The translations under genes were made by a program, and so were the position numbers. Below, one piece after another: positions 56,883-64,000 of a stretch of DNA of 64,000 bases. A model generated the notes under the pieces. It was not told where the DNA came from, did no database searches, and saw only the letters and a list, made by a program, of their open reading frames with translations. The first letter of the stretch is position 1. Each line of letters opens with the position of its first letter. The stretch comes from Armatimonadota bacterium (GTDB lineage: Bacteria > Armatimonadota > UBA5829). The stretch lies in contig JAMCYN010000020.1 of the NCBI GenBank assembly GCA_023474015.1, positions 31,507-95,506 of the forward strand, given 5' to 3'.

Positions 56883-58094
56883 CTAATTGCCGCCGGGATA
56901 GTTGGGTGTCCCCACATTCGGCGGCAAGTGCAGATTGCCTGAAGCGCGTCGCTTCAGACAGCAATCGAGACATCCTTTAGTATCGTCACGGTTTTTGTCC
57001 GGGCATTTTGATGGTGTCCGGTCAAAACAGTTCAGACCCTCCTTGTTGTTCCCTAAATCCATTACACCGGTCTTAGGGTTCCAGTTGTACTTCTCATGGT
57101 TGTTTGTGATCGTTACTGCCGTGCTACGACCACACTTTGCGGCAATAGTACAGGTCAATGTGCAGTGCATTACAGCGTTGGCTAAAGTGTCTCCCCAGAC
57201 CTTTTCCTTGCCTTGGTAATACTTCTCGACCATTCCCTGTGCAGCACGTTGTGCGTTCAGTGCGCAGTATGTTCCGCCGTAGCCCGCTTCTCGTATATCA
57301 GCATCTATTTCGTCTGGGTTTCGATCTCTGAATGGTGGAAGTATTACGATTATGTCTCCAATACTAGCAAGCGTTACAGGGCTGTTGCTGGCGAAGGTAT
57401 AAGGTGATCCATGTTGGGTGAATCGGCCAACTGCGCAATCGTAGAGCCTTTTTCGAACCTGAATGAGACTAAAATGAGGCTCCTGGTAGTGAGTGTAATA
57501 CCCAAGTTGGCCCACGTATTGATAAGGCTGGTCTATGGAGTTGGCATTGGCCATCTCACGCCAGAGCAGCTTGCCATAGGCATCGTAGGAGTATTTGTCG
57601 GAGATATCACCGTTCCCGTCAGTCAGCAGCCTGGTTGAGCCAAGCTCATCGAAGTGATAGTAGTGCCAGGCTGTGTCGTTTTTCTGGGCGACGAGCGATC
57701 CGTTCGGCTCTCGGAAGTAGTATATTCCATCTTCTTGAATCACGGCGGGGATTCCTGCCGTTGGGTCGTAAACAAAGGTATGCGTCGTGCTGGCCGCTGT
57801 GAAGCTGACCCTGTTCGCGCTCGCGTCCCAGGTGTTCGAGAGCGTTCTGTTGTTGCCGTCCGCACCTTTATAAGTGGCCGTATTCAGCAGACCAGCGTAG
57901 GTATATGTGTAGTCGGCTATCTGCTCGGGAGTAGACTTGGCATTGTATACCTCGTGCAGATTGCCCGCGCCGTCATAGGTATAGCCCGCATTTGTGGCGT
58001 TGCCGTCCATACCCGGCCACTTTACAAGCTGGTCGGCCTTGTTGTAGCCAAGATGTGGATGCTCCGGGGCCGATGTGCTGACCCCGGAGCACAT
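56883..58094 (-). CDS. RHS fragment A with toxin-like C-terminal domain
   Basis: 403 aa. Residues about 15-230 are RHS/YD-repeat core (TNAGYTYDGAGNLHEVYN, FDELGSTRLLTDGNGD, PYQYVGQLGYYTHYQEP). The C-terminal 165 residues are different: NAVMHCTLTCTIAAKCG ... NNHE ... DLGNNKEGLNC, an H-HE-NN pattern like the DUF6973 domain of polymorphic toxins, then a Cys-rich end (GCLDCCLKRR). The reading frame begins inside hairpin A and lacks the long N-terminal RHS barrel, so it is a displaced tip or a fragment without export signals. The core is nearly identical to fragment B. Confidence 0.75.
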   Translation of the reverse strand: MCSGVSTSAPEHPHLGYNKADQLVKWPGMDGNATNAGYTYDGAGNLHEVYNAKSTPEQIADYTYTYAGLLNTATYKGADGNNRTLSNTWDASANRVSFTAASTTHTFVYDPTAGIPAVIQEDGIYYFREPNGSLVAQKNDTAWHYYHFDELGSTRLLTDGNGDISDKYSYDAYGKLLWREMANANSIDQPYQYVGQLGYYTHYQEPHFSLIQVRKRLYDCAVGRFTQHGSPYTFASNSPVTLASIGDIIVILPPFRDRNPDEIDADIREAGYGGTYCALNAQRAAQGMVEKYYQGKEKVWGDTLANAVMHCTLTCTIAAKCGRSTAVTITNNHEKYNWNPKTGVMDLGNNKEGLNCFDRTPSKCPDKNRDDTKGCLDCCLKRRASGNLHLPPNVGTPNYPGGN

Positions 58095-58095
58095 C
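58058..58095. repeat. Cassette-boundary hairpin A, copy 2
   Basis: GATGCTCCGGGG ... CCCCGGAGC, same loop as copy 1. The ATG of RHS fragment A lies in it. Confidence 0.8.
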
Positions 58096-58167
58096 CTTTA
58101 CATTCATTCTTGAGACCTTCGGTCACGGCTCCGGCTGCATGCAACCGAAGCAACGAAACATCACCTT

Positions 58168-58305
58168 CTAGTACCCCAGCAATTTACGGATGATGTGGCC
58201 AATCCACGAATGGTTTGTTGCCGCAAGTAGCGCAAGCACGACTCCGATCATACAGCCGCAAGGCAAGATAACGTCGTCGGCAATAATGTATGGTTTCTTC
58301 GACAA
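58168..58305 (-). CDS. 45-residue membrane peptide after RHS fragment B
   Basis: TTG start with GGAGG exactly seven bases upstream. The peptide begins MSKKPYIIADDVILPCGC and continues with a hydrophobic helix (MIGVVLALLAATNHSW) and a basic end (IRKLLGY). It lies 43 bases after the RHS stop, the position of an immunity gene. Too short for most gene finders. A real small protein is likely from the ribosome site; an immunity role is a guess. Confidence 0.5.
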   Translation of the reverse strand: MSKKPYIIADDVILPCGCMIGVVLALLAATNHSWIGHIIRKLLGY

Positions 58306-58348
58306 TAGCGTACCTCCTGCCGAGGTGCAGCACCTCTAGCTCCTGTAC

Positions 58349-59536
58349 CTATAGCAAACCGCGGCCGAGGCCTGGATTTCTGTAGATCGCACAGCCATCA
58401 ACGATTTCAGCTTCGCACCGGCCCTCATACCACGGCCACTTCTTCCCCCTATATTCACATGGCCTGTCCCCTCGTGTCCTAGTAACCTTGATACACCAGC
58501 CGGCAACTAGCCCTTCCATCGGTCCACCAATGATCGGCGATGGGGCAATCCAGCCGGACTCATCTTTGCCTAATCCTGCGCATACATCTTGAATCCCATC
58601 CATAATATCCCTGGCCATGCGCCAAGCCAATAGACCAGCCAGAATGCCTTTCAAGCCCATCATTCTCCAGATCGCGGCCCAAACTTCTGCGTCAGAAGCA
58701 AAGTATCCCGACGGATCAACTGCAACGAGAGGATTCGTGCCCACATAGCCATAAGGCGACTGTGCAACGCGTTTGATCGCATCTCTCTGCATGAATCTCC
58801 CAAGCCCCGGATCATAGAACCTCACCCCGAGTTGCAACAGCCCAAAGTAAGGCTCCTGGTAGTGGGTGTAATACCCAAGTTTGCCCACGTATTGGTATGG
58901 CTGGTCTATCGAGTTGGCGTTGACCTTCTCATGCCAAAGCAGCTTGCCCCAGGCATCATAGGAATACTTGTCGGAAACATCCCCGCTAGAGTCAGTCAGA
59001 AGCCTGGTCGAGCCAAGCTGATCGAAGTGATAGTAGTGCCAGGCTGTGTCATTTTTCTGGGCGATGAGCGCACCGCCTGGCGTCCGGAAGTAGTATATCC
59101 CATCTTCTTGAATCACGGCGGGGATTCCTGCCGTTGGGTCGTAGACGAAGGTATGCGTCGTGCTGGCCGCTGTGAAGCTGACCCTGTTCGAGTCCGCATC
59201 CCAGGTGTTCGACAGCGTTCTGTTGTTGCCGTCCGCGCCTTTATATGTTGCCGTATCCAGCAGACCGGCATAGGTATATGTATAGCTCGCCAAGGTGCTC
59301 GTCCCAGCGGCATCTTTCACCGTAAGCAGGTTGCCCGCGCCGTCATAGGTGTAGCCCGCATTTGTGGCGTTGCCGTGCATCCCCGGCCACCTGACAAGCT
59401 GATCGGCATGCCCCTCGTCATCATAGCCGAACTCCTCATTTCCGAGCAGATCGCCCTCTTGGCTACCATATGGATAGACGATCTTCGTCACCCGATTGTT
59501 TGATGCTCCGGGGCCGATGTGCTGACCCCGGAGCAT
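58349..59536 (-). CDS. RHS fragment B with unknown C-terminal domain
   Basis: 395 aa. RHS core at residues about 30-250 (FGYDDEGHADQLVRWPGMHG, SYDAWGKLLWHEK, GVRFYDPGLGRFMQRDAI), then the hallmark end NPLVAVDPSGYF. The C-terminal 115 residues have two or so hydrophobic stretches (IWRMMGLKGILAGLLAW) and a Cys/basic end (TRTRGDRPCEYRGKKWPWYE). The toxin type is not recognised. The start ATG lies in hairpin A copy 3. The core is a direct repeat of that in fragment A, about 550 bases long. Confidence 0.75.
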   Translation of the reverse strand: MLRGQHIGPGASNNRVTKIVYPYGSQEGDLLGNEEFGYDDEGHADQLVRWPGMHGNATNAGYTYDGAGNLLTVKDAAGTSTLASYTYTYAGLLDTATYKGADGNNRTLSNTWDADSNRVSFTAASTTHTFVYDPTAGIPAVIQEDGIYYFRTPGGALIAQKNDTAWHYYHFDQLGSTRLLTDSSGDVSDKYSYDAWGKLLWHEKVNANSIDQPYQYVGKLGYYTHYQEPYFGLLQLGVRFYDPGLGRFMQRDAIKRVAQSPYGYVGTNPLVAVDPSGYFASDAEVWAAIWRMMGLKGILAGLLAWRMARDIMDGIQDVCAGLGKDESGWIAPSPIIGGPMEGLVAGWCIKVTRTRGDRPCEYRGKKWPWYEGRCEAEIVDGCAIYRNPGLGRGLL

Positions 59537-59537
59537 C
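59502..59537. repeat. Cassette-boundary hairpin A, copy 3
   Basis: Perfect 12-bp arms GATGCTCCGGGG and CCCCGGAGCATC around a 12-base loop. Confidence 0.85.
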
Positions 59538-59574
59538 TGTCTTAACTACTTTTCTTTGGCCTGTGCGTCCGGCG

Positions 59575-59599
59575 GTTTCGGGAACGAGCTTCCCGAAAC
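59575..59599. repeat. Cassette-boundary hairpin B, copy 2 (TTTCGGGA core)
   Basis: GTTTCGGGAA and TTCCCGAAAC, 10-bp arms with a 5-base loop, between the Imm26-like gene and hairpin A. Confidence 0.75.
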
Positions 59600-59647
59600 A
59601 CCGAAATCACAAGCAGATTACCACCCGTTTGCCAAGCAGGTTATTCT

Positions 59648-60277
59648 CTAGCGCTCGGGTATACGTCCGCGTCGTCGAAGTTCTTCCTCCAGCTTTGATT
59701 GTAGGCCATGCGGTGTGAAAGAGGAAGGAAACCGTTTAAGGAGTTCGTTCAGTTGCTCTTTCTCAGTCCTGTCTATTTTTGCCTCATCCAGAGGCACATG
59801 GCCCAAAACCTGCCAATGCCAGTCGGCTAGACCCAAGTATCCGCATAGCGCCGGGAACAAAACTCTTTTCTTGCGGAGTTCGGAGAGTGAAAATGGGATA
59901 TTTGAGTACGCATCCAGACAATCGATGAACAACACGGATGTGAGGTAGATGCCCTGGATGCGCCCAAAGCCGTATCCTCCGGAAGGCAATGGCACACTGA
60001 AATAGTCTCCGCGTGCAATGCGCTGCCTTCTGGGCTGTCGCTTCAGCTTCAAGGCAACTGACGACAGCTCAATATCAGGGTTTATGTCGTGGAACTCGCT
60101 GATTTGCGCTGCAAGGACTATCTCAAGAGTTCTCTCGAACTCTCGTAGAGTGGGTTTTCTCCCCACCTCTTCACTGTAAGCCTTCATCACGGAATCCATC
60201 ATTTGTCCGACCGCATCCAATGGCTCATCACCAATAGTCAATACGGACTCCTTTTCATCTTCTGTCCACCATCCCAT
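59648..60277 (-). CDS. Imm26-like immunity protein
   Basis: 209 aa. The region QRIARGDYFSVPLPSGGYGF ... GRIQGIY matches the pattern of immunity family Imm26 (GDvfaiPLpdGrygfgr). It has an N-terminal helical extension of about 80 residues and a charged C-terminal tail. It starts 15 bases after the GIY-YIG RHS tip, so it is the likely cognate immunity protein. Confidence 0.7.
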   Translation of the reverse strand: MGWWTEDEKESVLTIGDEPLDAVGQMMDSVMKAYSEEVGRKPTLREFERTLEIVLAAQISEFHDINPDIELSSVALKLKRQPRRQRIARGDYFSVPLPSGGYGFGRIQGIYLTSVLFIDCLDAYSNIPFSLSELRKKRVLFPALCGYLGLADWHWQVLGHVPLDEAKIDRTEKEQLNELLKRFPSSFTPHGLQSKLEEELRRRGRIPER

Positions 60278-60292
60278 TTCAAACCTCCAATA

Positions 60293-61141
60293 TCACGGGC
60301 AGGGTATTCTCTTTGCTGCTTCGCGGTATGCATCAGCATTCGGGTTTGTCGGACCCACTCCGTTGATCTTGTTCAAGAGATTTGCCAATCCTTGTTGCTC
60401 GATAAACCACTGCTCAATTCCTCTCATCTCTGCATAGGTTAAATCTGTTGCAAGCTGCCGCACCTCATCAATGGCACCCTGATAGGCACGATATTGCTCT
60501 GCCATTCGCCGCGCATAATCGATAGTTCTCCCAATGTAAACGATTCTCCCGTCCTTCAACAGAGCATACACAACCCCCGTTCCGCCACTGCCCTGTAGCA
60601 CGCCTGGAGCCATCCAAGCCGCGGCTCTTCCGACTGCCCAACTTCCAGCATAGACAATGCCGACACCAGCCGCAACCGTCGCGCCTGCGGCCTTCGTGCT
60701 CGACCACACAGCCCGCCCTAAGCTGCCACGATTGGAATCATAGTTGCCCCAATCCGTACCAGCCTGTCCCGCTAGCCCGCCAAGAATAGGTATGTGGCTC
60801 CCCCACTCACCACTAAGCCAGCCATCGTACCAAGCCAGCCCCCACGGGTCCACAAACCCCAGCGGGTTCCCCCCAGCATAAGCATACCAGTTAATCCCAT
60901 CCCCAATCGGGTCCTGCTGGGTAAACCTGCCAACCTCTGGGTCATAGAATCTGAACCCGAGTTGGAGCAGCCTGAAGTCAGGAGCCTGGTGGTGAGTATA
61001 ATACCCCAAAGCCTCAATGAACTGATACGGGTTGTCACTGGTGCTGCCATTATGGGCAATCACGCTCCCGTATGGATCATAGGTGTACGTATCTGTGACA
61101 ACACCATCATTATCCGCCAGCAGCCTGGTAGAGCCACAACG
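60293..61141 (-). CDS. RHS tip C with GIY-YIG nuclease toxin domain
   Basis: The frame is open from the stop codon of the previous gene: [20 protein letters not shown] belongs to the RHS core, although no start codon precedes it (first usable start near 61063). Then come [20 protein letters not shown] and the hallmark [12 protein letters not shown]. The C-terminal 90 residues form a GIY-YIG nuclease: [23 protein letters not shown], the catalytic Glu in RGIEQWFIE and [12 protein letters not shown]-cutting toxin. As an orphan tip it needs joining to a full RHS gene to be delivered. Confidence 0.8.
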   Translation of the reverse strand, partial: RCGSTRLLADNDGVVTDTYTYDPYGSVIAHNGSTSDNPYQFIEALGYYTHHQAPDFRLLQLGFRFYDPEVGRFTQQDPIGDGINWYAYAGGNPLGFVDPWGLAWYDGWLSGEWGSHIPILGGLAGQAGTDWGNYDSNRGSLGRAVWSSTKAAGATVAAGVGIVYAGSWAVGRAAAWMAPGVLQGSGGTGVVYALLKDGRIVYIGRTIDYARRMAEQYRAYQGAIDEVRQLATDLTYAEMRGIEQWFIEQQGLANLLNKINGVGPTNPNADAYREAAKRIPCP

Positions 61142-61772
61142 TTAGCCCATCAGAAACGTACGCTTCTTCGCATACCACAGCCTTAGTCGTTGACGCAATG
61201 ATAGCGTCTGTCCCAGGTACATGACTTTCGTATATGCCCTAACCACATCCCAGTATCTCTTGGTACGCCAGGCGTCATTCGCCAATGAGAGTAACCTGGA
61301 ACAGTAATCTTCGTCAGATTCATCATCTCTGCGCCTAAACCCATCATTCCGCAAGCACTCTATGAGGCTTCGCCATGATGCCAGATCTCCAGCGATGAGT
61401 TTATTGCAGTAACGCGAAACCAACCTGAGCTGGCGCTCCACCTCACGTCTTATGGAGCAGCCAAACATCATTGGACGCGGATAGCTCTCGGAGTCCGGCA
61501 CATCTGGTGCAATGCACTTCAACACTGCCTGGAGATATACCGGTGCAGTAAATACACGTTCGGCTCCGGGCAAGGAGGCCAATACATTCGGCGACGGCTC
61601 TATCCAACTCAACATACACAACGTTAGTAGAATTGCAGCCAACGCGCAGAGTCAGCATCTCGGAAGCAACGCAGAAGCTCCAGCGTGATTCCTGTTCCAC
61701 CCTTGCTCCAGGTATGTAGTTACCCGCCTTCTCAAAGACAGACTCTCTGAAAACAAGTTCCAGTCGGCTCAT
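61142..61772 (-). pseudogene. Frameshifted immunity-like gene (copy 2 of family X)
   Basis: The first half (61772 to about 61590) reads SRWSFCVASEMLTLRVGCNS and the second half, in another frame, reads IRREVERQLRLVSRYCNKLI, DLASWRSLIE and LSLRQRLRLWYAKKRTFLMG. The intact paralogue at 63259-63870 has the matching pieces (WGFRADSKWLRLYIGYNI ... IRKEVERQLILIRDYC ... LTLAEKLRLWYSSLHTFRMP) in one frame. So one frameshift near 61570-61600 breaks this copy, unless it is a sequencing error. Its stop directly abuts RHS tip C. Confidence 0.75.
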
Positions 61773-61814
61773 TGATCCAGATATTCCTGGCGCGGCAGAG
61801 CCGCAGCGCAGTTG

Positions 61815-62459
61815 CTAGCCCTCTCTGAGTTCAGATTCCATGATCTCCACAATATCCTTATAACCTCTACTTGCAGCAACACTTTTCGGGGTCGTTCTCT
61901 GGTCCGACTCGGCTCCTGGGTCTGCACCGCTGGCCAGCAGGAGATTAACCATATCTTTGTCCCTGCGCCCAGCCGCATAGTGCAATGGCGTTATCCCGAT
62001 ATTATCTCTAGCCCTAGCGTTTGCGCCGTGAGAGAGCAGACGTTCGACGATAGCCGTGAAGCCCTTTTCGGCTGCGATATGCAACGGGGTTATTTTCGAT
62101 CTGTCACTTGCATTTGCATCCGCACCTCGCTCTAGTAATCTTCGCACCGCCGTGATCCTCCCTCTCTGCACTGCCTTATGCAGGCTGGTCCTACCGTGAA
62201 ACCACCTCAGGTACGCTAGCGGCACGATCCAGTGAAAGACCAAATGAAACAGCGCCAGATAGCCTGTCAATTCCAATCTGGATAAGGACTTCGAGGGCCA
62301 CAGGGCTACGCAGATCGCGTACATTATCCACATTATGGGAAACGGTATGCGCGAAGGGCCGTAACCTTTTCTGTTTCTCCGTATGACCAGCAACGTGCCA
62401 TATGCTTCCACAAATGCCGTATACATGAGCGCTATTAAAAATAGTATCAGAAGTATCAT
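61815..62459 (-). CDS. Membrane-anchored ankyrin-repeat protein, candidate immunity
   Basis: 214 aa. Three N-terminal hydrophobic segments (about residues 1-22, 38-54 and 66-84) and then four ankyrin repeats (GRTSLHKAVQRGRITAVRRL, TPLHIAAEKGFTAIVERLL, TPLHYAAGRRDKDMVNLLL, TPKSVAASRGYKDIVEIM). Ankyrin proteins are common immunity proteins in RHS loci, and this one follows RHS tip D by 46 bases. The membrane anchor is less common. It may protect against tip D. Confidence 0.75.
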   Translation of the reverse strand: MILLILFLIALMYTAFVEAYGTLLVIRRNRKGYGPSRIPFPIMWIMYAICVALWPSKSLSRLELTGYLALFHLVFHWIVPLAYLRWFHGRTSLHKAVQRGRITAVRRLLERGADANASDRSKITPLHIAAEKGFTAIVERLLSHGANARARDNIGITPLHYAAGRRDKDMVNLLLASGADPGAESDQRTTPKSVAASRGYKDIVEIMESELREG

Positions 62460-62505
62460 CTGTTTTCATCGACCTCGAATGAGTAGTGTAGAACACACTT
62501 GGTTC

Positions 62506-63258
62506 TTACGGGCATGGACCTGTCGGCGGACCTGTATATATCCGCTGACCAAATACAATCTTGATTGGCAACAGCCATAGGGGTTCGCCATCAGATGTTG
62601 TCGGCAGTCGCAGCATAGCTTTTTCTATTTCATAAGTGGCAGCATTCATATATGGGTAGGGCATGTTCTTTACAAACGGGTCCCATACACCCGAACGCAA
62701 GTAATTAAACCAATTTTGGCCGCCGGGCATGACCCATCGCCCAGCTTCTAGCACCCGATCTCCCCCTTTGGGCATCCAGTTGGTTACCATGACTGTACCG
62801 GTCGCAGTAGCCGCGCGGGTAATACCGAACACAGCAAGTCCGCCAGCGGCAGCCCCAGCCCCAATGCCGACGTAGCCAAGCCCCCTAGAGACCCCGAAGC
62901 CTGGCTGATTCTTCCATCTGCCACCGTCCCAAAGACCAAACGACGCTGCACTTCCGACAGCAGCTACGCCTGTCGCGAGACCTGGAGCAATGATGTCGCC
63001 CCAAATTGAGAGCCCCCACGGGTCAACATACCCCAGTGGATTCCCACCGCAATAAGCATACCAGTTTATCCCATCTCCAATAGGATCAAGCTGGGTTAAC
63101 CTGCCTATCTCAGGGTCATAGAACCTGAAGCCAAGCTGCACCAGCCTGAACTCGGGGGCCTGGTGGTGAGTATAATACCCAAGGGCTCCGACAAACTGAT
63201 ACGGATTATCATTCGTACTGCCGTTATGCGCTACGACAGAACCATAGGGGTCATAACA
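62506..63258 (-). CDS. RHS tip D with TreTu-like toxin domain
   Basis: The frame is open directly from the stop of the upstream gene (YDPYGSVVAHNG), without a start codon; the first usable one is a GTG at 63141. RHS end: [20 protein letters not shown] and NPLGYVDPWGLS. After a hydrophobic linker the C terminus reads VTNWMPKGGDRVLEAGRWVM ... GGQNWFNYLRSGVW, a pattern like TreTu-type ADP-ribosyltransferase toxins. The toxin call is tentative. Confidence 0.65.
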   Translation of the reverse strand, partial: CYDPYGSVVAHNGSTNDNPYQFVGALGYYTHHQAPEFRLVQLGFRFYDPEIGRLTQLDPIGDGINWYAYCGGNPLGYVDPWGLSIWGDIIAPGLATGVAAVGSAASFGLWDGGRWKNQPGFGVSRGLGYVGIGAGAAAGGLAVFGITRAATATGTVMVTNWMPKGGDRVLEAGRWVMPGGQNWFNYLRSGVWDPFVKNMPYPYMNAATYEIEKAMLRLPTTSDGEPLWLLPIKIVFGQRIYTGPPTGPCP

Positions 63259-63870
63259 CTATGGCATTCGGAAAGTATGCAGTGAGGAATACCACAGACG
63301 AAGTTTCTCTGCGAGTGTAAGCCTACCGCCGCAATCTCGATATCGTGTATAGAAGTCTGTTGTGGACCAGTATTCCTTCTTGCTCCACGCGCGTTCGGCG
63401 GCATCGTGCAACCTATTCAAGAACTGTTCTTGCGCCTCGTCCGGGTGGCGCTTTCGTCCTCCCCAATCGGTCATCCACTCCTGCACTCTTGTCCACATCG
63501 AGAGATCGCCTTCCAGAAGGGGCCGACAGTAGTCCCTTATGAGAATCAGTTGTCTTTCCACTTCTTTACGGATCATTGCGCGAGAAACAAGCTTCTTGGG
63601 CCAACGCTCGGACTCCTTAGCATGGGGAGCAATGGCCTCCAACACCCAAAACAAATCCACAGCGCTTTCATAATCGGGTTGATCCGAAGCAGGCTGTAGG
63701 CGGACTCCAATGAATGTGATGTTGTACCCAATGTATAATCGCAGCCACTTCGAGTCAGCGCGGAAGCCCCACTCTGTTTCCTTGGAAAGAGCGAAGCTGA
63801 ATCCATCAAGGGTGGAAGAAAGTAACTCAGCCACAGTATTCTCAAAAGCGCACTCAGGTGTTAAAGACAT
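63259..63870 (-). CDS. Immunity-like protein (copy 1 of family X)
   Basis: 203 aa, soluble, helical in its second half. Homologous over its length to the broken gene at 61142-61772. The family is not recognised by name. Both copies stand directly before an RHS tip, with the stop codon forming the junction, so they are the immunity genes of lost toxins whose cassettes were cut at this point. The ATG is only four bases from the IS end at the right, so the promoter has probably been removed. Confidence 0.65.
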   Translation of the reverse strand: MSLTPECAFENTVAELLSSTLDGFSFALSKETEWGFRADSKWLRLYIGYNITFIGVRLQPASDQPDYESAVDLFWVLEAIAPHAKESERWPKKLVSRAMIRKEVERQLILIRDYCRPLLEGDLSMWTRVQEWMTDWGGRKRHPDEAQEQFLNRLHDAAERAWSKKEYWSTTDFYTRYRDCGGRLTLAEKLRLWYSSLHTFRMP

Positions 63871-63873
63871 GAT

Positions 63874-63925
63874 TGTTATTGCCGAGCGATTCTGTCCCCT
63901 CTATTGCTGAGCGAAAATGTCCCCT
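63874..63925. mobile_element. Left end of an insertion sequence (repeated terminal motifs)
   Basis: Begins TGTTATTGCC, then two 24-base copies (63877-63900 and 63902-63925) of TATTGC-GAGCGA...TGTCCCCT. Multiple terminal repeats with GGGGACATTTTCGCT (minus strand) are typical of IS21-type elements. The body runs out of the window. Confidence 0.55.
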
Positions 63926-64000
63926 TGATGTGCTTTCATGCGATCTTTGTTGCTCCAATCACGCCTCCGGGTTTTGCCCTTCTGGATGATCCTTTGGCAG
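63901..64000 (-). CDS. C-terminal end of a transposase-related protein, cut by window edge
   Basis: An open frame from the right edge to a TAG at 63901 ends in RRRDWSNKDRMKAHQGDIFA, with the last codons lying in the terminal repeat, as in compact insertion sequences. Only 32 residues are visible, so the family cannot be fixed. Confidence 0.45.
   Translation of the reverse strand, partial: CQRIIQKGKTRRRDWSNKDRMKAHQGDIFAQQ

Overview
The window is a piece of bacterial chromosome of about 58-60 % G+C, with a lower-G+C central insert. There is no rRNA gene to place it. A T-box-like leader, a DUF512 radical-SAM protein, a phosphodiester glycosidase, a RodZ-like protein and a citramalate synthase next to a full leu/ilv set suggest a Terrabacteria-type lineage; Armatimonadota is my best guess, with low confidence.

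Bases 1-13,410 hold signalling and housekeeping genes: a multi-GAF histidine kinase cut by the left edge, a sigma54-type response regulator lacking its DNA-binding domain, a secreted PQQ-type sugar dehydrogenase fused to a cupredoxin, the PcrA/UvrD helicase, a RodZ-like protein, a PhoR/PhoB pair, a TPR protein and a small zinc-ribbon protein with a long leader.

Bases 13,404-30,813, all on the minus strand, form a branched-chain amino-acid block. In transcription order it is ilvD, ilvB, ilvN, a membrane protein, ilvC, a C_GCAxxG_C_C protein, leuA, a HEPN-like/MNT pair, leuC, leuD, a broken GxxExxY gene, leuB, cimA, ispH, DUF512 and the phosphodiester glycosidase. It starts from an extended -10 promoter and a compact T-box-like attenuator. 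Together the enzymes make valine and leucine, and isoleucine by the citramalate route. tyrS is divergent. Intergenic gaps carry many short tandem word repeats, hairpins and one foldback element.

Bases 32,169-54,540 are an integrated island at the 3' end of an initiator tRNA gene. A large serine recombinase, whose last codons are the antisense of the tRNA, a P4-type primase-helicase and small accessory genes lie at the left. A degraded second recombinase, an IS3 scrap and a decayed conjugation-ATPase tail lie at the right. The cargo is about 15 kb of co-directional genes that look like anti-phage defence: SNF2 helicase, 2-TM protein, a RexA/RexB-like sensor and 4-TM pair, a type III-like methylase and helicase-nuclease, then a second methylase, a HerA ATPase and a NurA nuclease. 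I do not recognise the whole set as a named system; it is the best candidate here for something undescribed.

Bases 54,514-64,000 hold a membrane glycosyltransferase and then a minus-strand stack of RHS tip cassettes. Each cassette pairs an RHS end carrying a different C-terminal domain with a small immunity-like gene. Recurring hairpins and exact stop-to-RHS junctions mark the boundaries. An IS end begins at the right edge. Several key genes (2871, 6408, 56115) have an extended -10 box 6-9 bases before the start codon, which points to leaderless mRNAs.
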